A stretch of DNA of 64,000 nucleotides from Tidjanibacter massiliensis (GTDB taxonomy: Bacteria; Bacteroidota; Bacteroidia; Bacteroidales; Rikenellaceae). The DNA is taken from the NCBI RefSeq assembly GCF_900104605.1, contig NZ_LT629959.1:62001-126000 (forward strand), written 5' to 3'. A program made the position numbers and the translations under genes. Below are positions 8,452-16,497 of this stretch, one piece after another. How positions within the stretch are numbered: the first letter of the stretch is position 1; each line of letters starts with the position of its first letter. The notes beneath the pieces were generated by a model, which was not told where the DNA came from, made no database searches, and saw nothing but the letters and a program-made list of their open reading frames with translations.

Positions 8452-9795
8452 ATGTTGAGGTTCGATTATGGAATGGCGGCGGCCGGTGTTCCGGTTTCCG
8501 CCATCGAAGCGCTCGGCCGGCGTGCCGGGGAGTGCAACCGGATGCTGGAAGAGGGTACCGGCGCCGGTGCCGATTTTCTGGGGTGGGTTTCGTTGCCCTC
8601 TTCGGTGACGGAGACGGAGCTGCGCCGGGTGAAGGATGCGGCGGAAAAGTTGCGTGCCGTGGCGGATGTGGTTGTCGTGGTAGGCATAGGCGGTTCGTAT
8701 CTCGGTGCACGGGCGGTGCTCGAAGCGCTCGGCAATCCGTTCGCCTGTCTGCGGCGGGAACGTTCGGGGCCGGATGTGGTCTTTGCCGGACAGAATATCA
8801 GCGAAGATTATCTGTATGATTTGCTGGAAGCCTTGCAGGGGCGTTCGGTCGGGGTAATCGTCATCTCCAAGTCGGGGACGACCACCGAACCGGCGATAGC
8901 CTTCCGTATCCTTCGCGGCGAGCTCGAAAGACGTTACGGAAAGGCCGGGGCGCGGGAGCGCATCGTCGCGGTGACGGACCGTTCCAGAGGAGCCTTGAAA
9001 GGACTGGCCGACCGGGAGGGGTATGCGACCTTCGTTATCCCGGACGATGTGGGGGGGCGTTATTCCGTCCTGACCCCCGTGGGGCTGCTGCCGCTGGCTG
9101 CGGCGGGTATCGACATCGGTGCATTGGTCGCCGGGGCCCGGGAGATGGAGGCGGCGACGGCTGCCGGCGTGCCGTTCGGAAGGAACCCGGCGGAGCAGTA
9201 TGCGGCGGCACGCAACGTGCTTTACGGAGCCGGATACAGGGTGGAGATACTCGGCAGTTACGAACCGTCGCTCCATTATGTCGGGGAGTGGTGGAAGCAG
9301 CTGTTCGGCGAGAGCGAGGGCAAGGAGGGGAAGGGTATCTTCCCGGCTTCCGTTACCCTGACCGCCGACCTGCACTCCATGGGACAATATATTCAGGATG
9401 GAGAGAGAATGTTGTTCGAGACGGTCGTTTCGGTCGCTTCGCCGCTTCACGAGTTGCGGATAGGGACCGGCGGAGACGAGGACGGACTCGGCTTTCTGGC
9501 CGGCCGGCGTTTGAGCGAGGTGAACCGCATGGCCGAAGCGGGCGTTGCCCTGGCCCATTGCGACGGTGGGGTGCCCAACCTGCGGGTGGACATCGACCGG
9601 GTAGATGCCTATGGTGTCGGAGGACTGCTCTATTTCTTCGAGCGGGCTTGCGGAATAAGCGGTTACCTGCTCGGTGTCAATCCGTTCGACCAGCCGGGCG
9701 TGGAGGCTTATAAGAGGAATATGTATGCCTTGCTCGACAAGCCGGGTTACGAAAAGGAGGGGCGTCGGCTCCGCGAACGGTTGAAAGAGCGGTAG
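8452..9795 (+). CDS. pgi: Glucose-6-phosphate isomerase
   Basis: Interconverts glucose-6-phosphate and fructose-6-phosphate in glycolysis and gluconeogenesis. At 447 residues it is the short Bacillus/Bacteroidota type. Motifs: [38 protein letters not shown] (sugar-phosphate SIS signature), the catalytic region [17 protein letters not shown], and [19 protein letters not shown] at the C-terminus. I chose ATG at 8452 ([12 protein letters not shown]) because the family begins just before this block; upstream in-frame sequence is not protein-like and contains a hairpin. A composite hairpin follows at 9815-9874. Confidence 0.96.
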   Translation: MLRFDYGMAAAGVPVSAIEALGRRAGECNRMLEEGTGAGADFLGWVSLPSSVTETELRRVKDAAEKLRAVADVVVVVGIGGSYLGARAVLEALGNPFACLRRERSGPDVVFAGQNISEDYLYDLLEALQGRSVGVIVISKSGTTTEPAIAFRILRGELERRYGKAGARERIVAVTDRSRGALKGLADREGYATFVIPDDVGGRYSVLTPVGLLPLAAAGIDIGALVAGAREMEAATAAGVPFGRNPAEQYAAARNVLYGAGYRVEILGSYEPSLHYVGEWWKQLFGESEGKEGKGIFPASVTLTADLHSMGQYIQDGERMLFETVVSVASPLHELRIGTGGDEDGLGFLAGRRLSEVNRMAEAGVALAHCDGGVPNLRVDIDRVDAYGVGGLLYFFERACGISGYLLGVNPFDQPGVEAYKRNMYALLDKPGYEKEGRRLRERLKER

Positions 9796-9814
9796 TCTCT
9801 TTTTTCCGGATATC

Positions 9815-9874
9815 GGATTGATAAGGGCGTATCTGCGGGTTTCCGTCCCGCTACCGATACGCCTTTATCAATCC
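9815..9874 (+). terminator. Composite hairpin downstream of pgi
   Basis: GGATTGATAAGGGCGTATC at 9815-9833 pairs with 9856-9874 with one G:U pair, and the loop holds a further GCGGG/CCCGC stem. It starts 20 nt after the pgi stop and is followed by a T-richer stretch (GGCATTTTGCTTT), consistent with transcription termination. Confidence 0.65.
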
Positions 9875-10124
9875 GGCATTTTGCTTTCAGGATTTTCCTG
9901 CTCGGCGGCATTTGTGCGGTACCGTCTTCTCAATGCTGTTTTGCGGCATCTTCTTTTCCTGTTTCGTCTTTTTCTGTGTCCGTTCGTCCCGGCCTCTTCT
10001 GGCCGGCTCCCTTTTCGGTACTCTCTTTCCCTGTATCGGCTGCCGTGCCCGGAAGGAACCGTCGAAGGATGTTCGCCGCTCCGTTCCGGATACATGTGTC
10101 CTGTGTTGTTGATAAAAAGTAAAA
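9875..10124. other. Non-coding stretch between the pgi terminator and the regulator-cassette promoter
   Basis: No convincing gene or repeat is visible. Short open frames here lack protein-like composition and starts. The stretch is C/T-rich on the plus strand. Confidence 0.5.
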
Positions 10125-10160
10125 TTTGTTTTTCTAAATGTAAAATATATTTTACATTTG
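10125..10160 (+). promoter_or_regulatory. Promoter with a perfect 24-bp palindromic operator
   Basis: A perfect palindrome occupies 10136-10159: the half-site AAATGTAAAATA is followed directly by its complement. Its right end overlaps TACATTTG (10153-10160), an exact TAnnTTTG -7 box; TTTT lies 19 nt upstream (10130-10133) and TTTG 24 nt upstream (10125-10128). A dimer bound here would cover the spacer and the -7 box. The obvious candidate ligand is the XRE regulator encoded 540 nt downstream in the same unit, giving autorepression (inference). Confidence 0.7.
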
Positions 10161-10226
10161 CAGTGTAGTGTTGTATGTACCTGTACAAGTACGGGAAGAA
10201 AGTATTATCTAAAATTGATGTTTGTT

Positions 10227-10670
10227 ATGAAAAAGGATTTCTTGTTTCCGCATGCGTGGCGGGTACCGGGATGGATACTGACCGCCCTGTTCGGTGCGGC
10301 CGGTCTTGCGTGGAGTATCGATTTTGTTGTATGGTATACGCCGGACGGTAAAATGCGGCAGGTCTCGGACCTGTTGGGAGGATGGATAGACGAGGTCATC
10401 GTCATCGGACTGATGGCCGGACTGTTGCTGGTCGCCTTTTCGCGCGAGCGCGACGAGGATGAATATACGACGCGTTTACGGGCTTCGTCGCTCGTGTGGG
10501 CCGTATTGGCCGACAGTCTTTTCGTGCTTCTTGCGACCTGTTTCCTGTATGAATTCGCCTACCTTTACGCTCTTTTCCTGCAGCTTTTTCTGCTGCTCGT
10601 ACTGTACATCGTCAAATTCAGGACAGCGGTATGGCGGGCGAAACGGGAGGCCCGGAAGACAGGTATCTGA
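10227..10670 (+). CDS. Small four-helix membrane protein paired with an XRE regulator
   Basis: A 147-residue integral membrane protein with about four hydrophobic segments (WILTALFGAAGLAWSIDFVVW, IDEVIVIGLMAGLLLVAF, and two in the C-terminal half, ending LQLFLLLVLYIV) and a basic tail. I chose ATG 10227 (MKKDFLFPHAW); ATG at 10218 adds only three residues. I do not recognise a named family. Similar small membrane proteins are often paired with tiny XRE regulators in Bacteroidota. Its TGA overlaps by one base (TGATG) an ATG in the frame of the next gene, so the two are probably co-translated. Function unknown; sensing or immunity-like roles are speculation. Confidence 0.8.
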   Translation: MKKDFLFPHAWRVPGWILTALFGAAGLAWSIDFVVWYTPDGKMRQVSDLLGGWIDEVIVIGLMAGLLLVAFSRERDEDEYTTRLRASSLVWAVLADSLFVLLATCFLYEFAYLYALFLQLFLLLVLYIVKFRTAVWRAKREARKTGI

Positions 10671-10702
10671 TGTTTAAGGCAGTTGAAAGAGAGTTGAAGG
10701 AG

Positions 10703-10903
10703 ATGAAAAACAGCATTAAAGTGCAGAGGGCCATGCACGACATGACCCAGCAGGAGCTTGCCGACCGGGTGGGAGTGAGCCGACAGACCATCAATGCGGT
10801 CGAACTCGGCAAGTACGTTCCGTCGGCCGTCCTCGCCATGAAGGTTGCGGCGGCGTTCGGACGGCGCGTGGAGGAGGTCTTCACGCTCGAAGAGGAGGAT
10901 TGA
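10703..10903 (+). CDS. XRE-family helix-turn-helix regulator
   Basis: A 66-residue single-domain HTH protein: MKNSIKVQRAMHDMTQQELADRVGVSRQTINAVELGKYVP. The Q-ELA-GVSRQTI-E-GKY pattern is the classical Cro/CI helix-turn-helix, and the tail FGRRVEEVFTLEEED is typical of the stand-alone family that regulates an adjacent membrane protein. The start MKNSIK matches family convention; ATG 10670, coupled to the upstream stop, would add 11 residues in frame. It probably binds the palindrome at 10136-10159 in its own promoter (inference). Confidence 0.92.
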   Translation: MKNSIKVQRAMHDMTQQELADRVGVSRQTINAVELGKYVPSAVLAMKVAAAFGRRVEEVFTLEEED

Positions 10904-11051
10904 GGCGCCCCGTACAGGTTGCCGGACGGTCATCGGGAAAACCTTCGGTCTGCTTTGGGACGGTCGGGAACGGGACATGCCGCATCTGAAAGTGCGGCAT
11001 GTCCCGTCGTGTGTTGATTGCCGGCGAATTGCCGGGGTTGGCGGATTCGGG

Positions 11052-12575
11052 TTATTGTACATGTAGGTCTAAAATACCTTCGAACGAACCGGTCACTTTA
11101 TAGCCGGCGTCGCTGGTGAAATCGAAGGCGATGTCATACTCTTCGCCGTTCCGGGTCACGGTTATCGTACCACCGGTGATGCAGGCATCGCCCGTCACGG
11201 TATCGTTTTCCATGCGGATGTATCAGGTGCCGCTCGGAAACTTCGGGTGGGAGAATCCTGCACGGCCGCACATGATATCTCGTGAAACGAATTGGTATGC
11301 ACTATCTTCTATGTCTGCCGTAGTGACTGTATAAGTACCCTCCGGAAGGATGTAAATGTTGTCGTCATTTTTTTCTATGGGGTCTGTGTATAATTTCATG
11401 TGGAGGCGATTGCCAGTGCCGATAAACATTTGCGACGAGGTCAACGTAATGCCTTCATCCCACAATTTCAACTCCCACAGTGTGTATGGTTGATGCCTCA
11501 ACTCGTCATTCGGATAGACAGCTATTCGGCTTTGGGTGAGCACTCCGAAATCGACATCCTCTTCAAGCGTACTGAGAAATTCGGGCTTGCCCTCCTGCGT
11601 CACGGGAATCTCGAACGGGCCGATACCTTCGACGTCAGTAGTGACAATCACGCGCGCTGTCCGCGGAGCGGAGTTCTCATTTTTTTTGTCGTTGGCATTG
11701 ATGCTAATATTATGGATACCACTGTCTTCGTCTTTGAAGGGGTTTACTGTTAACCAATCTTTTTCTTTTTCGTTATCGTATGAGACCCGGACATTCCAAT
11801 CGAGATTGACAGGAACGACATTGATTGTATAACGTTTTCGGCCGAGATAGTCGATAACGAACCCCTCCTCCGGTACGTCGCCGTCGTTGTAAGTCATCGT
11901 CAGCGACGGGGGCAGCACCTTGGCCTCCTGCGTCACGCGGATGGCCTTCGGGCCTACCGACTCCGCACTCGGCGTCAGGGTGACGTTCGCCGAACGTTCC
12001 GCCGTGTCGGGGTTGTCCTGCACCGTGACGGTCAGCGTCGTCTCCCCTTCGGTACCTTCCGTCGCAGAGAGGGTTATCCACTCTTTGGCGGCCTCATCAA
12101 CCGCGGCGCTCCAGGTCATCCCCTCGCCCGAAGCGGTCACCTTCACGCTCTGGCCTGCGGCACCCTCGGCCTCGAAAGTCAGTGCCGCCGGGTCTACCGT
12201 CAGTGAATAGACCTCCGGAGTCTCAGAACCGGCCTGCGTAACCGTCACGCTCACGGGTTCCAAGTCATCGTTATCTTTGGCAGTTATCCGAATCGAAGCG
12301 GTACGTTTCTCGGCCGTCGGATTCTTGGCGACCGAGACCAGCAGTTTTCCGGCCGTCCCGTCGTCCACGGTAATCCAGTCGGCCGACGAAGGAACGGCAT
12401 ATTCCCACTCCACGCCGGTGGCGGTCACGGTAATCTCCTGCGGAGTCGTATCCTCTGCCCCGAAAGTAAGCGACTTGGGCGACACCTCGAGGGAAGCGGT
12501 CTCTCCGCCCCCGTCCTGCGGCGTACATGCGGCGGCGAGCAGACAGGCCGCCGCGATGAATAATAGCTTTTTCAT
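11052..12575 (-). pseudogene. Three-BACON-domain lipoprotein interrupted by an in-frame TGA
   Basis: The protein begins MKKLLFIAAACLLAAAC, a lipoprotein signal, and has three BACON-like Ig domains at about residues 28-115, 117-207 and 210-328, each ending in a VTQ(A/E) strand (VTVTQAGSE, IRVTQEAK, IPVTQEGK). A C-terminal domain of about 180 residues follows. At codon 451 (11223-11225) there is a TGA, but the same frame stays open for 56 more codons with sensible sequence (YIRMENDTVTGDACITGG ... GYKVTGSFEGIL) to TAA at 11052. The context SGT-stop-YIRM suggests TGG (Trp) became TGA. Either the last domain is truncated or the base is an assembly error. GC content falls visibly in the C-terminal part (about 11340-11860). 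BACON proteins are surface or carbohydrate-associated in Bacteroidota; the ligand is unknown. Confidence 0.82.
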
Positions 12576-12601
12576 AGTTGTATGTATTTAGGTTAGTGTA
12601 G

Positions 12602-14086
12602 TTATTCCTCGAGGGGCGGTGCGATGTACCACCAAAAGAAATTTACTCCGGATGCAGATGCCAATGGCGAAAATCCGAGTACACATGAACCGTCGGGTGT
12701 TATACGGCTGATGTTTCCGTCCGGGACGATGATTCCGTAATTGTTTTTTATCCAATCGGCCATGTCGCCGAGGTCGGTACCCGTATTCAAATCGTAAACG
12801 ACAGATGATGTGGAGGCATATGTACCGATAGCGATGAAGGCGATGCCGTCGTCGGTGACATACATTCCCATGGATTCGCCGTAATCTTCTACGATAGTCG
12901 TCGTTTCTGTTTCCGTATTATAGAAGGCAGCTTTTTGTATTTTTTTGATTGCCTGCTTGTTTTCGCTTATTTCTTCGGTACGGTAAGTGCTGGCTATCCA
13001 TTTTCCGGAGGGACTTATTTTCGTGGCGGTTGCATCGCAGATGAGACCGTCGGCAATATGGGTTTCGTAGGTTGTTCCGTCCGGACGTTCGAGTACGACA
13101 GGGGTTACTTTTCGTACATCTTCGCCTACCCATTTCGGTTTTCCTGTATTTTCGCCGTTGTTTACCCAATAGAGCATGCCGAAATCGGAGTTCTCCCACG
13201 AGGTGCCGTAGATGATTTCGCCGTTTGCGGAGATGCCGCGGGCCATGACGCCGACCCAGATTTCTTCATCGCGGAAATTTTTATCGGGTATGGGCAGTTC
13301 GTGCGGTACACCGTCAATCCAGAGCAATGGCTTGTACAAATATTCCAATCCATATCCTTCTTTTGCGTAACCTACCCAATACCGACCGTCTGCGGAAGTC
13401 TCTGAAATCGTTGGTTTACACTCGAACCCGCTTGGTGCTGCGGGAACAGTGATATTGCCGGTGAGGTCGATGGCTATCTGCCCGCCGTTATAACCGTCAT
13501 CAATAAAAAGTAGCCCCTGATCGGTAATGCAGGATGTATTGGTAAAATAGTACAGTGCTTCAGGGAAAGGACCGAATTCGTAAACTTCGCCTGTTTTGAG
13601 GTCTATGATGGTTGGCGAACGAAGCCAGGAATCATCGGCGGCCAGAGAGGGGACATAACCGCCGATGTACCTACCGTTGGGAGACATGACGCCCCCGCTC
13701 GAAAAATTCAGCATCCTTCTGTAACGGGCGAATTCGTTTTCGGTGGGAAGTTGGTTGATTATAATCTCCTGTGAAGCCTGTCCGGCTGTTACGACGATGA
13801 CGGTGTTTCTTTCCGTACCCGTATTGTTGTCCTCCACGGTTAGCGTGAGAGTTGTTCCGTTTTCGCTCTTTTCTGCCTTTACCCAGGTAGCCCCCGGCGA
13901 GGCTTCATATGCTGTGGGCGAAGTTTTGACGGTGATTTCGAGCGGTTGATTATCCGTGCCGAGGAAAGTACATGCAATCTGGCTGAGGTTTACGTAGTGG
14001 TACTCCTCTTGGTCGGTCGTACATCCTGTCAGCGCTGCGAGAACCAGAAGTCCTGCCATGCTTTTGTAAAATGGTTTTCTGTTCAT
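12602..14086 (-). CDS. BACON-like/propeller-like surface lipoprotein, paralogue 1
   Basis: A 494-residue lipoprotein (signal MAGLLVLAALTGC) that begins its mature part with EEYHYVNLSQIACTFLGTDN. Residues about 35-125 form a BACON-like Ig domain (SPGATWVKAEKS, then a TVIVVTAGQASQEIIINQL strand). The rest contains recurrent short motifs of the form S-x-(D/N)-G-(K/R/E)-x-(V/I)-G (MSPNGRYIGGY, SADGRYWVGY, SANGEIIYGTSW, SPSGKWIASTYR, VTDDGIAFIAIG, ITPDGSCVLGF), suggesting a six- or seven-bladed propeller (inference). It ends WWYIAPPLEE. It is visibly more AT-rich than its two paralogues downstream. I chose the start at 14086 because it begins the signal peptide. Function unknown. Confidence 0.88.
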   Translation of the reverse strand: MNRKPFYKSMAGLLVLAALTGCTTDQEEYHYVNLSQIACTFLGTDNQPLEITVKTSPTAYEASPGATWVKAEKSENGTTLTLTVEDNNTGTERNTVIVVTAGQASQEIIINQLPTENEFARYRRMLNFSSGGVMSPNGRYIGGYVPSLAADDSWLRSPTIIDLKTGEVYEFGPFPEALYYFTNTSCITDQGLLFIDDGYNGGQIAIDLTGNITVPAAPSGFECKPTISETSADGRYWVGYAKEGYGLEYLYKPLLWIDGVPHELPIPDKNFRDEEIWVGVMARGISANGEIIYGTSWENSDFGMLYWVNNGENTGKPKWVGEDVRKVTPVVLERPDGTTYETHIADGLICDATATKISPSGKWIASTYRTEEISENKQAIKKIQKAAFYNTETETTTIVEDYGESMGMYVTDDGIAFIAIGTYASTSSVVYDLNTGTDLGDMADWIKNNYGIIVPDGNISRITPDGSCVLGFSPLASASGVNFFWWYIAPPLEE

Positions 14087-14152
14087 GTTTGGATGGTTTT
14101 TTAGGTTTTTTGTCTGTACAAGGCCCCGGGGAAGTGTTTTTATGTACGGATA

Positions 14153-14160
14153 CAAACATA
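14153..14160 (-). promoter_or_regulatory. -7 element of surface-lipoprotein paralogue 1
   Basis: The minus strand reads TATGTTTG, identical to the -7 box of paralogue 2. It lies 66 nt before the start codon. The -33 region is AT-rich with no clear TTTG. Confidence 0.55.
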
Positions 14161-14190
14161 ATAATAAAATAAAATGAATAATAACACATG

Positions 14191-14220
14191 TTGTGAAATT
14201 TGCATATTTCTTTTTTGATG
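14191..14220 (-). promoter_or_regulatory. Conserved upstream element, copy 1
   Basis: The plus strand reads TTGTGAAATTTGCATATTTC followed by a T-run. Closely related sequence sits upstream of both other paralogues (16215-16240 and 18100-18130) at a similar distance (about 30-40 nt) upstream of the -7 box, as expected of an activator or shared regulator site. The rest of the 14087-14643 gap holds only this element, the promoter and a terminator hairpin. Confidence 0.55.
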
Positions 14221-14590
14221 TTCCATGCATGTTCGGGTTGTAGATTGTCACGGCAGCGTGTTGCATGTATAAGGGGAGATATTCCTTGCAGCGTGTTATT
14301 TTTAACGGCGGGATTGATGAGATGAGCGGATTCTTTGTATTTATTTTATTGATTTATATATTTTGTGTGGTGGTTTGTTGCCGGGGAGAAAGAGGGGGCG
14401 GGAGAGGCTCCTGTGGGGTACATGTAAAATGATGACGTATTGTGCCGTGGTTGAATGGGAACTGACGGATGGCGGCGGTGTGGGGCTGGTATCGCCGGGG
14501 CACTGCGGCGGGCCGTTTTTTTGTCGTACCTGCCTTTTTCGGCCGCGGGTGCAGGTACTTTCGCGGCTGAACCGTTTCCGTTCTACGGAA

Positions 14591-14619
14591 CAGCGGCAGC
14601 CCTGTCGGGACTGCCGCTG
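14591..14619 (-). terminator. Hairpin downstream of surface-lipoprotein paralogue 2
   Basis: CAGCGGCAG (14591-14599) and CTGCCGCTG (14611-14619) form a perfect 9-bp stem, with extra CCC/GGG pairing possible in the loop. It begins 24 nt after the stop of the leftward gene at 14644. The U-run is weak. Confidence 0.55.
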
Positions 14620-14643
14620 TCTTTCTGGCCGTGCAGGCACGGA

Positions 14644-16098
14644 TTATTGCAGGGGAGGGGCGATGTACCAGTCGTCGAAGCCGCTGCCGAGCGCGTTCAC
14701 GGACGTACCGAATATGTATCGGCCGTCTGCCGATATGTATTCGATGACGCCTCCCGGAATGATGATACCGTAATTCTCGGCGACCCAGTCCGCCATGTTG
14801 CCCAGGTCGGTACCCGTGTTGAGGTCGTAAACTTTGCCCTCGGTGATGAACATCGTGCCGATGCCGATGAAGGCGATGCCGTCGTCGGTGACGTGCATGC
14901 CCGTGGCTTCACCGTAATCCTCCACTACGGTGGTCGTTTCGGTTTCGGTGTTGTAGAATGCGGGCCGCTGGACGTATGCTATGAAGCCGTCGCTGCCCAC
15001 CTCTTCTTTCCGGTAGGTGGTGGCAATCCATTTGCCGGATGGACTGACTTTCGTAATCTCGGCCGTACAGATGCAGCCGTCCACGAGGTTGTATTCATAC
15101 TCGCCCATCCAATCCTCGACGATGACCGGAGTGAGCCGGCGTATGTCGTCGCCTACCCATCTGGGCTCTTCGACGGTCGTGCCGTTGTTTTTCCAGTAGA
15201 GCATGCCGCAATCGTCGTTTTCCCACGAGGTTCCGTAGATGATTTCACCGTTTGCGGAGATGCCGTGGGCCAGGACACCTGCCCAGAACTCTTCGTTACG
15301 GTAATTCAAGGCCGGCATCGGGAGTTCGGCGACTGTGCCCTCCGTCCACAGCAGCGGTTTGAACATGCCGGCCTGAATGTATCCCACCCAATATTTCCCG
15401 TCGGACGATGTTTGCGAGACCTCGGGTTTGTTCGTGTATCCGGCCGCTTCCGGAATGAAGATATTGCCGGTAAGGTCGATGGCTATCTGGCCGCCGTTCT
15501 GGCCGTCGCTGATGAAGAGCAGTCCCTGGTCGGTGATGGCGTTTGCCTGGGATAAAGCATACAGCGACTGCGGATAAGGGCCGAACTCATGCTTCTCGCC
15601 TGTTTCCGTGTCGATGATGATGGGCGTGAAGTACCACATGTCGTTTTCGTCTACTTGCTCTGAGAACCCGCCCACGTATTTGCCGCTGGGCGACATGGCA
15701 CCGCCCATTGACGAGAACGTATCCAGTTTGCGGTAGCGTGCAATCCGGTTGTCGCGGGTGAGCTGCTGTACGGTGATTTCCCGGGAGGCGCTTCCGGCCG
15801 TGACGGTGATGACCGTGCTCCTTTCGGCACCGGTGTCGTTGTCCGCTACCGTCAGGATGAGAGTGTTGTCCTCTTCGCTCTTTTCCGCTTTCACCCAGGT
15901 GTCGCCGGGGGTGATTTCGTATGCTGCGGGCGAAGTTTCGACGGTAATGGCCAGCGGGGTGTTGCCGTCACCGTCGAACGAGCAGGCCACCTGGCTGAGT
16001 TTTACGTAATGGAACGTCTCTTCCGTTTTCACGCATCCCGACAGGGAGGATAACAAGAACATCGCAGCTGCGATACCGCCTGATAAGATTCTTTTCAT
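14644..16098 (-). CDS. BACON-like/propeller-like surface lipoprotein, paralogue 2
   Basis: A 484-residue paralogue of the genes on either side. Lipoprotein signal MKRILSGGIAAAMFLLSSLSGC, then ETFHYVKLSQVACSFDGDGN and a BACON-like domain (TPGDTWVKAEKSEEDNTLIL, TVITVTAGSASREITVQQL). The propeller-like part shares PTIIDTETGEKHEFGPYPQ-type text, GLLFISDGQNGGQIAIDLTGN, ISANGEIIYGTSWENDD, AFYNTETETTTVVEDYGE and a terminal WYIAPPLQ. Several DNA blocks, for example 15450-15540, are nearly identical to paralogue 3 (17343-17433), consistent with recent duplication or gene conversion. Exported, outer-face lipoprotein is likely; function unknown. Confidence 0.88.
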   Translation of the reverse strand: MKRILSGGIAAAMFLLSSLSGCVKTEETFHYVKLSQVACSFDGDGNTPLAITVETSPAAYEITPGDTWVKAEKSEEDNTLILTVADNDTGAERSTVITVTAGSASREITVQQLTRDNRIARYRKLDTFSSMGGAMSPSGKYVGGFSEQVDENDMWYFTPIIIDTETGEKHEFGPYPQSLYALSQANAITDQGLLFISDGQNGGQIAIDLTGNIFIPEAAGYTNKPEVSQTSSDGKYWVGYIQAGMFKPLLWTEGTVAELPMPALNYRNEEFWAGVLAHGISANGEIIYGTSWENDDCGMLYWKNNGTTVEEPRWVGDDIRRLTPVIVEDWMGEYEYNLVDGCICTAEITKVSPSGKWIATTYRKEEVGSDGFIAYVQRPAFYNTETETTTVVEDYGEATGMHVTDDGIAFIGIGTMFITEGKVYDLNTGTDLGNMADWVAENYGIIIPGGVIEYISADGRYIFGTSVNALGSGFDDWYIAPPLQ

Positions 16099-16168
16099 GG
16101 CTTGTCAGTTAATGGTTAATTTAATCGTTTCGGCGGCGGTCTTTGGGCGGACCGTCGTCTGTTTCAGA

Positions 16169-16199
16169 CAAACATAGTAATTATATATAAATAAGTCAA
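16169..16199 (-). promoter_or_regulatory. Promoter of surface-lipoprotein paralogue 2
   Basis: The minus strand reads TTGA (16196-16199), exactly 19 nt, then TATGTTTG (16169-16176): a close match to the Bacteroidota TTTG-N19-TAnnTTTG promoter, about 70 nt before the start codon. Confidence 0.68.
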
Positions 16200-16214
16200 T
16201 AATATATATAGTTG

Positions 16215-16240
16215 TTGTGAAATTTACGTATTTCTGCGTC
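16215..16240 (-). promoter_or_regulatory. Conserved upstream element, copy 2
   Basis: The plus strand reads TTGTGAAATTTACGTATTTC, differing at only a few positions from copy 1 at 14191 and placed 39 nt upstream of the -7 box of paralogue 2. A separate 10-bp inverted repeat (CCCTTTCCGG, 16275-16284 with 16295-16304) lies further out in the same gap; its role is unclear. Confidence 0.55.
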
Positions 16241-16411
16241 ATTGCTATGAATATCACAAAATGAAGGACGATTTCCCTTTCCGGTCTTCCTTGGCCGGAA
16301 AGGGGAGCCGTGCGGAGAGGCCGGGTATCGGAGGTCGGAAAAGTGAAGTGTCGGGGGAGAAAGTGGAATAGAGAAATAGAAGGGATTGGCGGTTGCGGCA
16401 TGGATAGCCAT

Positions 16412-16444
16412 AAAAAGAGCAACCGGCCGCGAGCGGTCGGTTGC
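16412..16444 (-). terminator. Intrinsic terminator of surface-lipoprotein paralogue 3
   Basis: Read leftward, GCAACCGACCGC (16433-16444) pairs with GCGGCCGGTTGC (16419-16430) with one wobble pair, and the stem is followed by TCTTTTT (16412-16418). It begins 53 nt after the stop codon at 16498. Confidence 0.8.
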
Positions 16445-16497
16445 CTTCGATTTTTGGTGCCGGCCTCGGAAAGGCCGGCGGTTATCCGATAGGTATG

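Noticed and set aside
11223-11225. Selenocysteine (UGA) in the BACON protein
   Set aside because: The position fits Trp (SGT-W-Y), there is no selenoprotein family here, and no SECIS-like hairpin was seen just after the codon.
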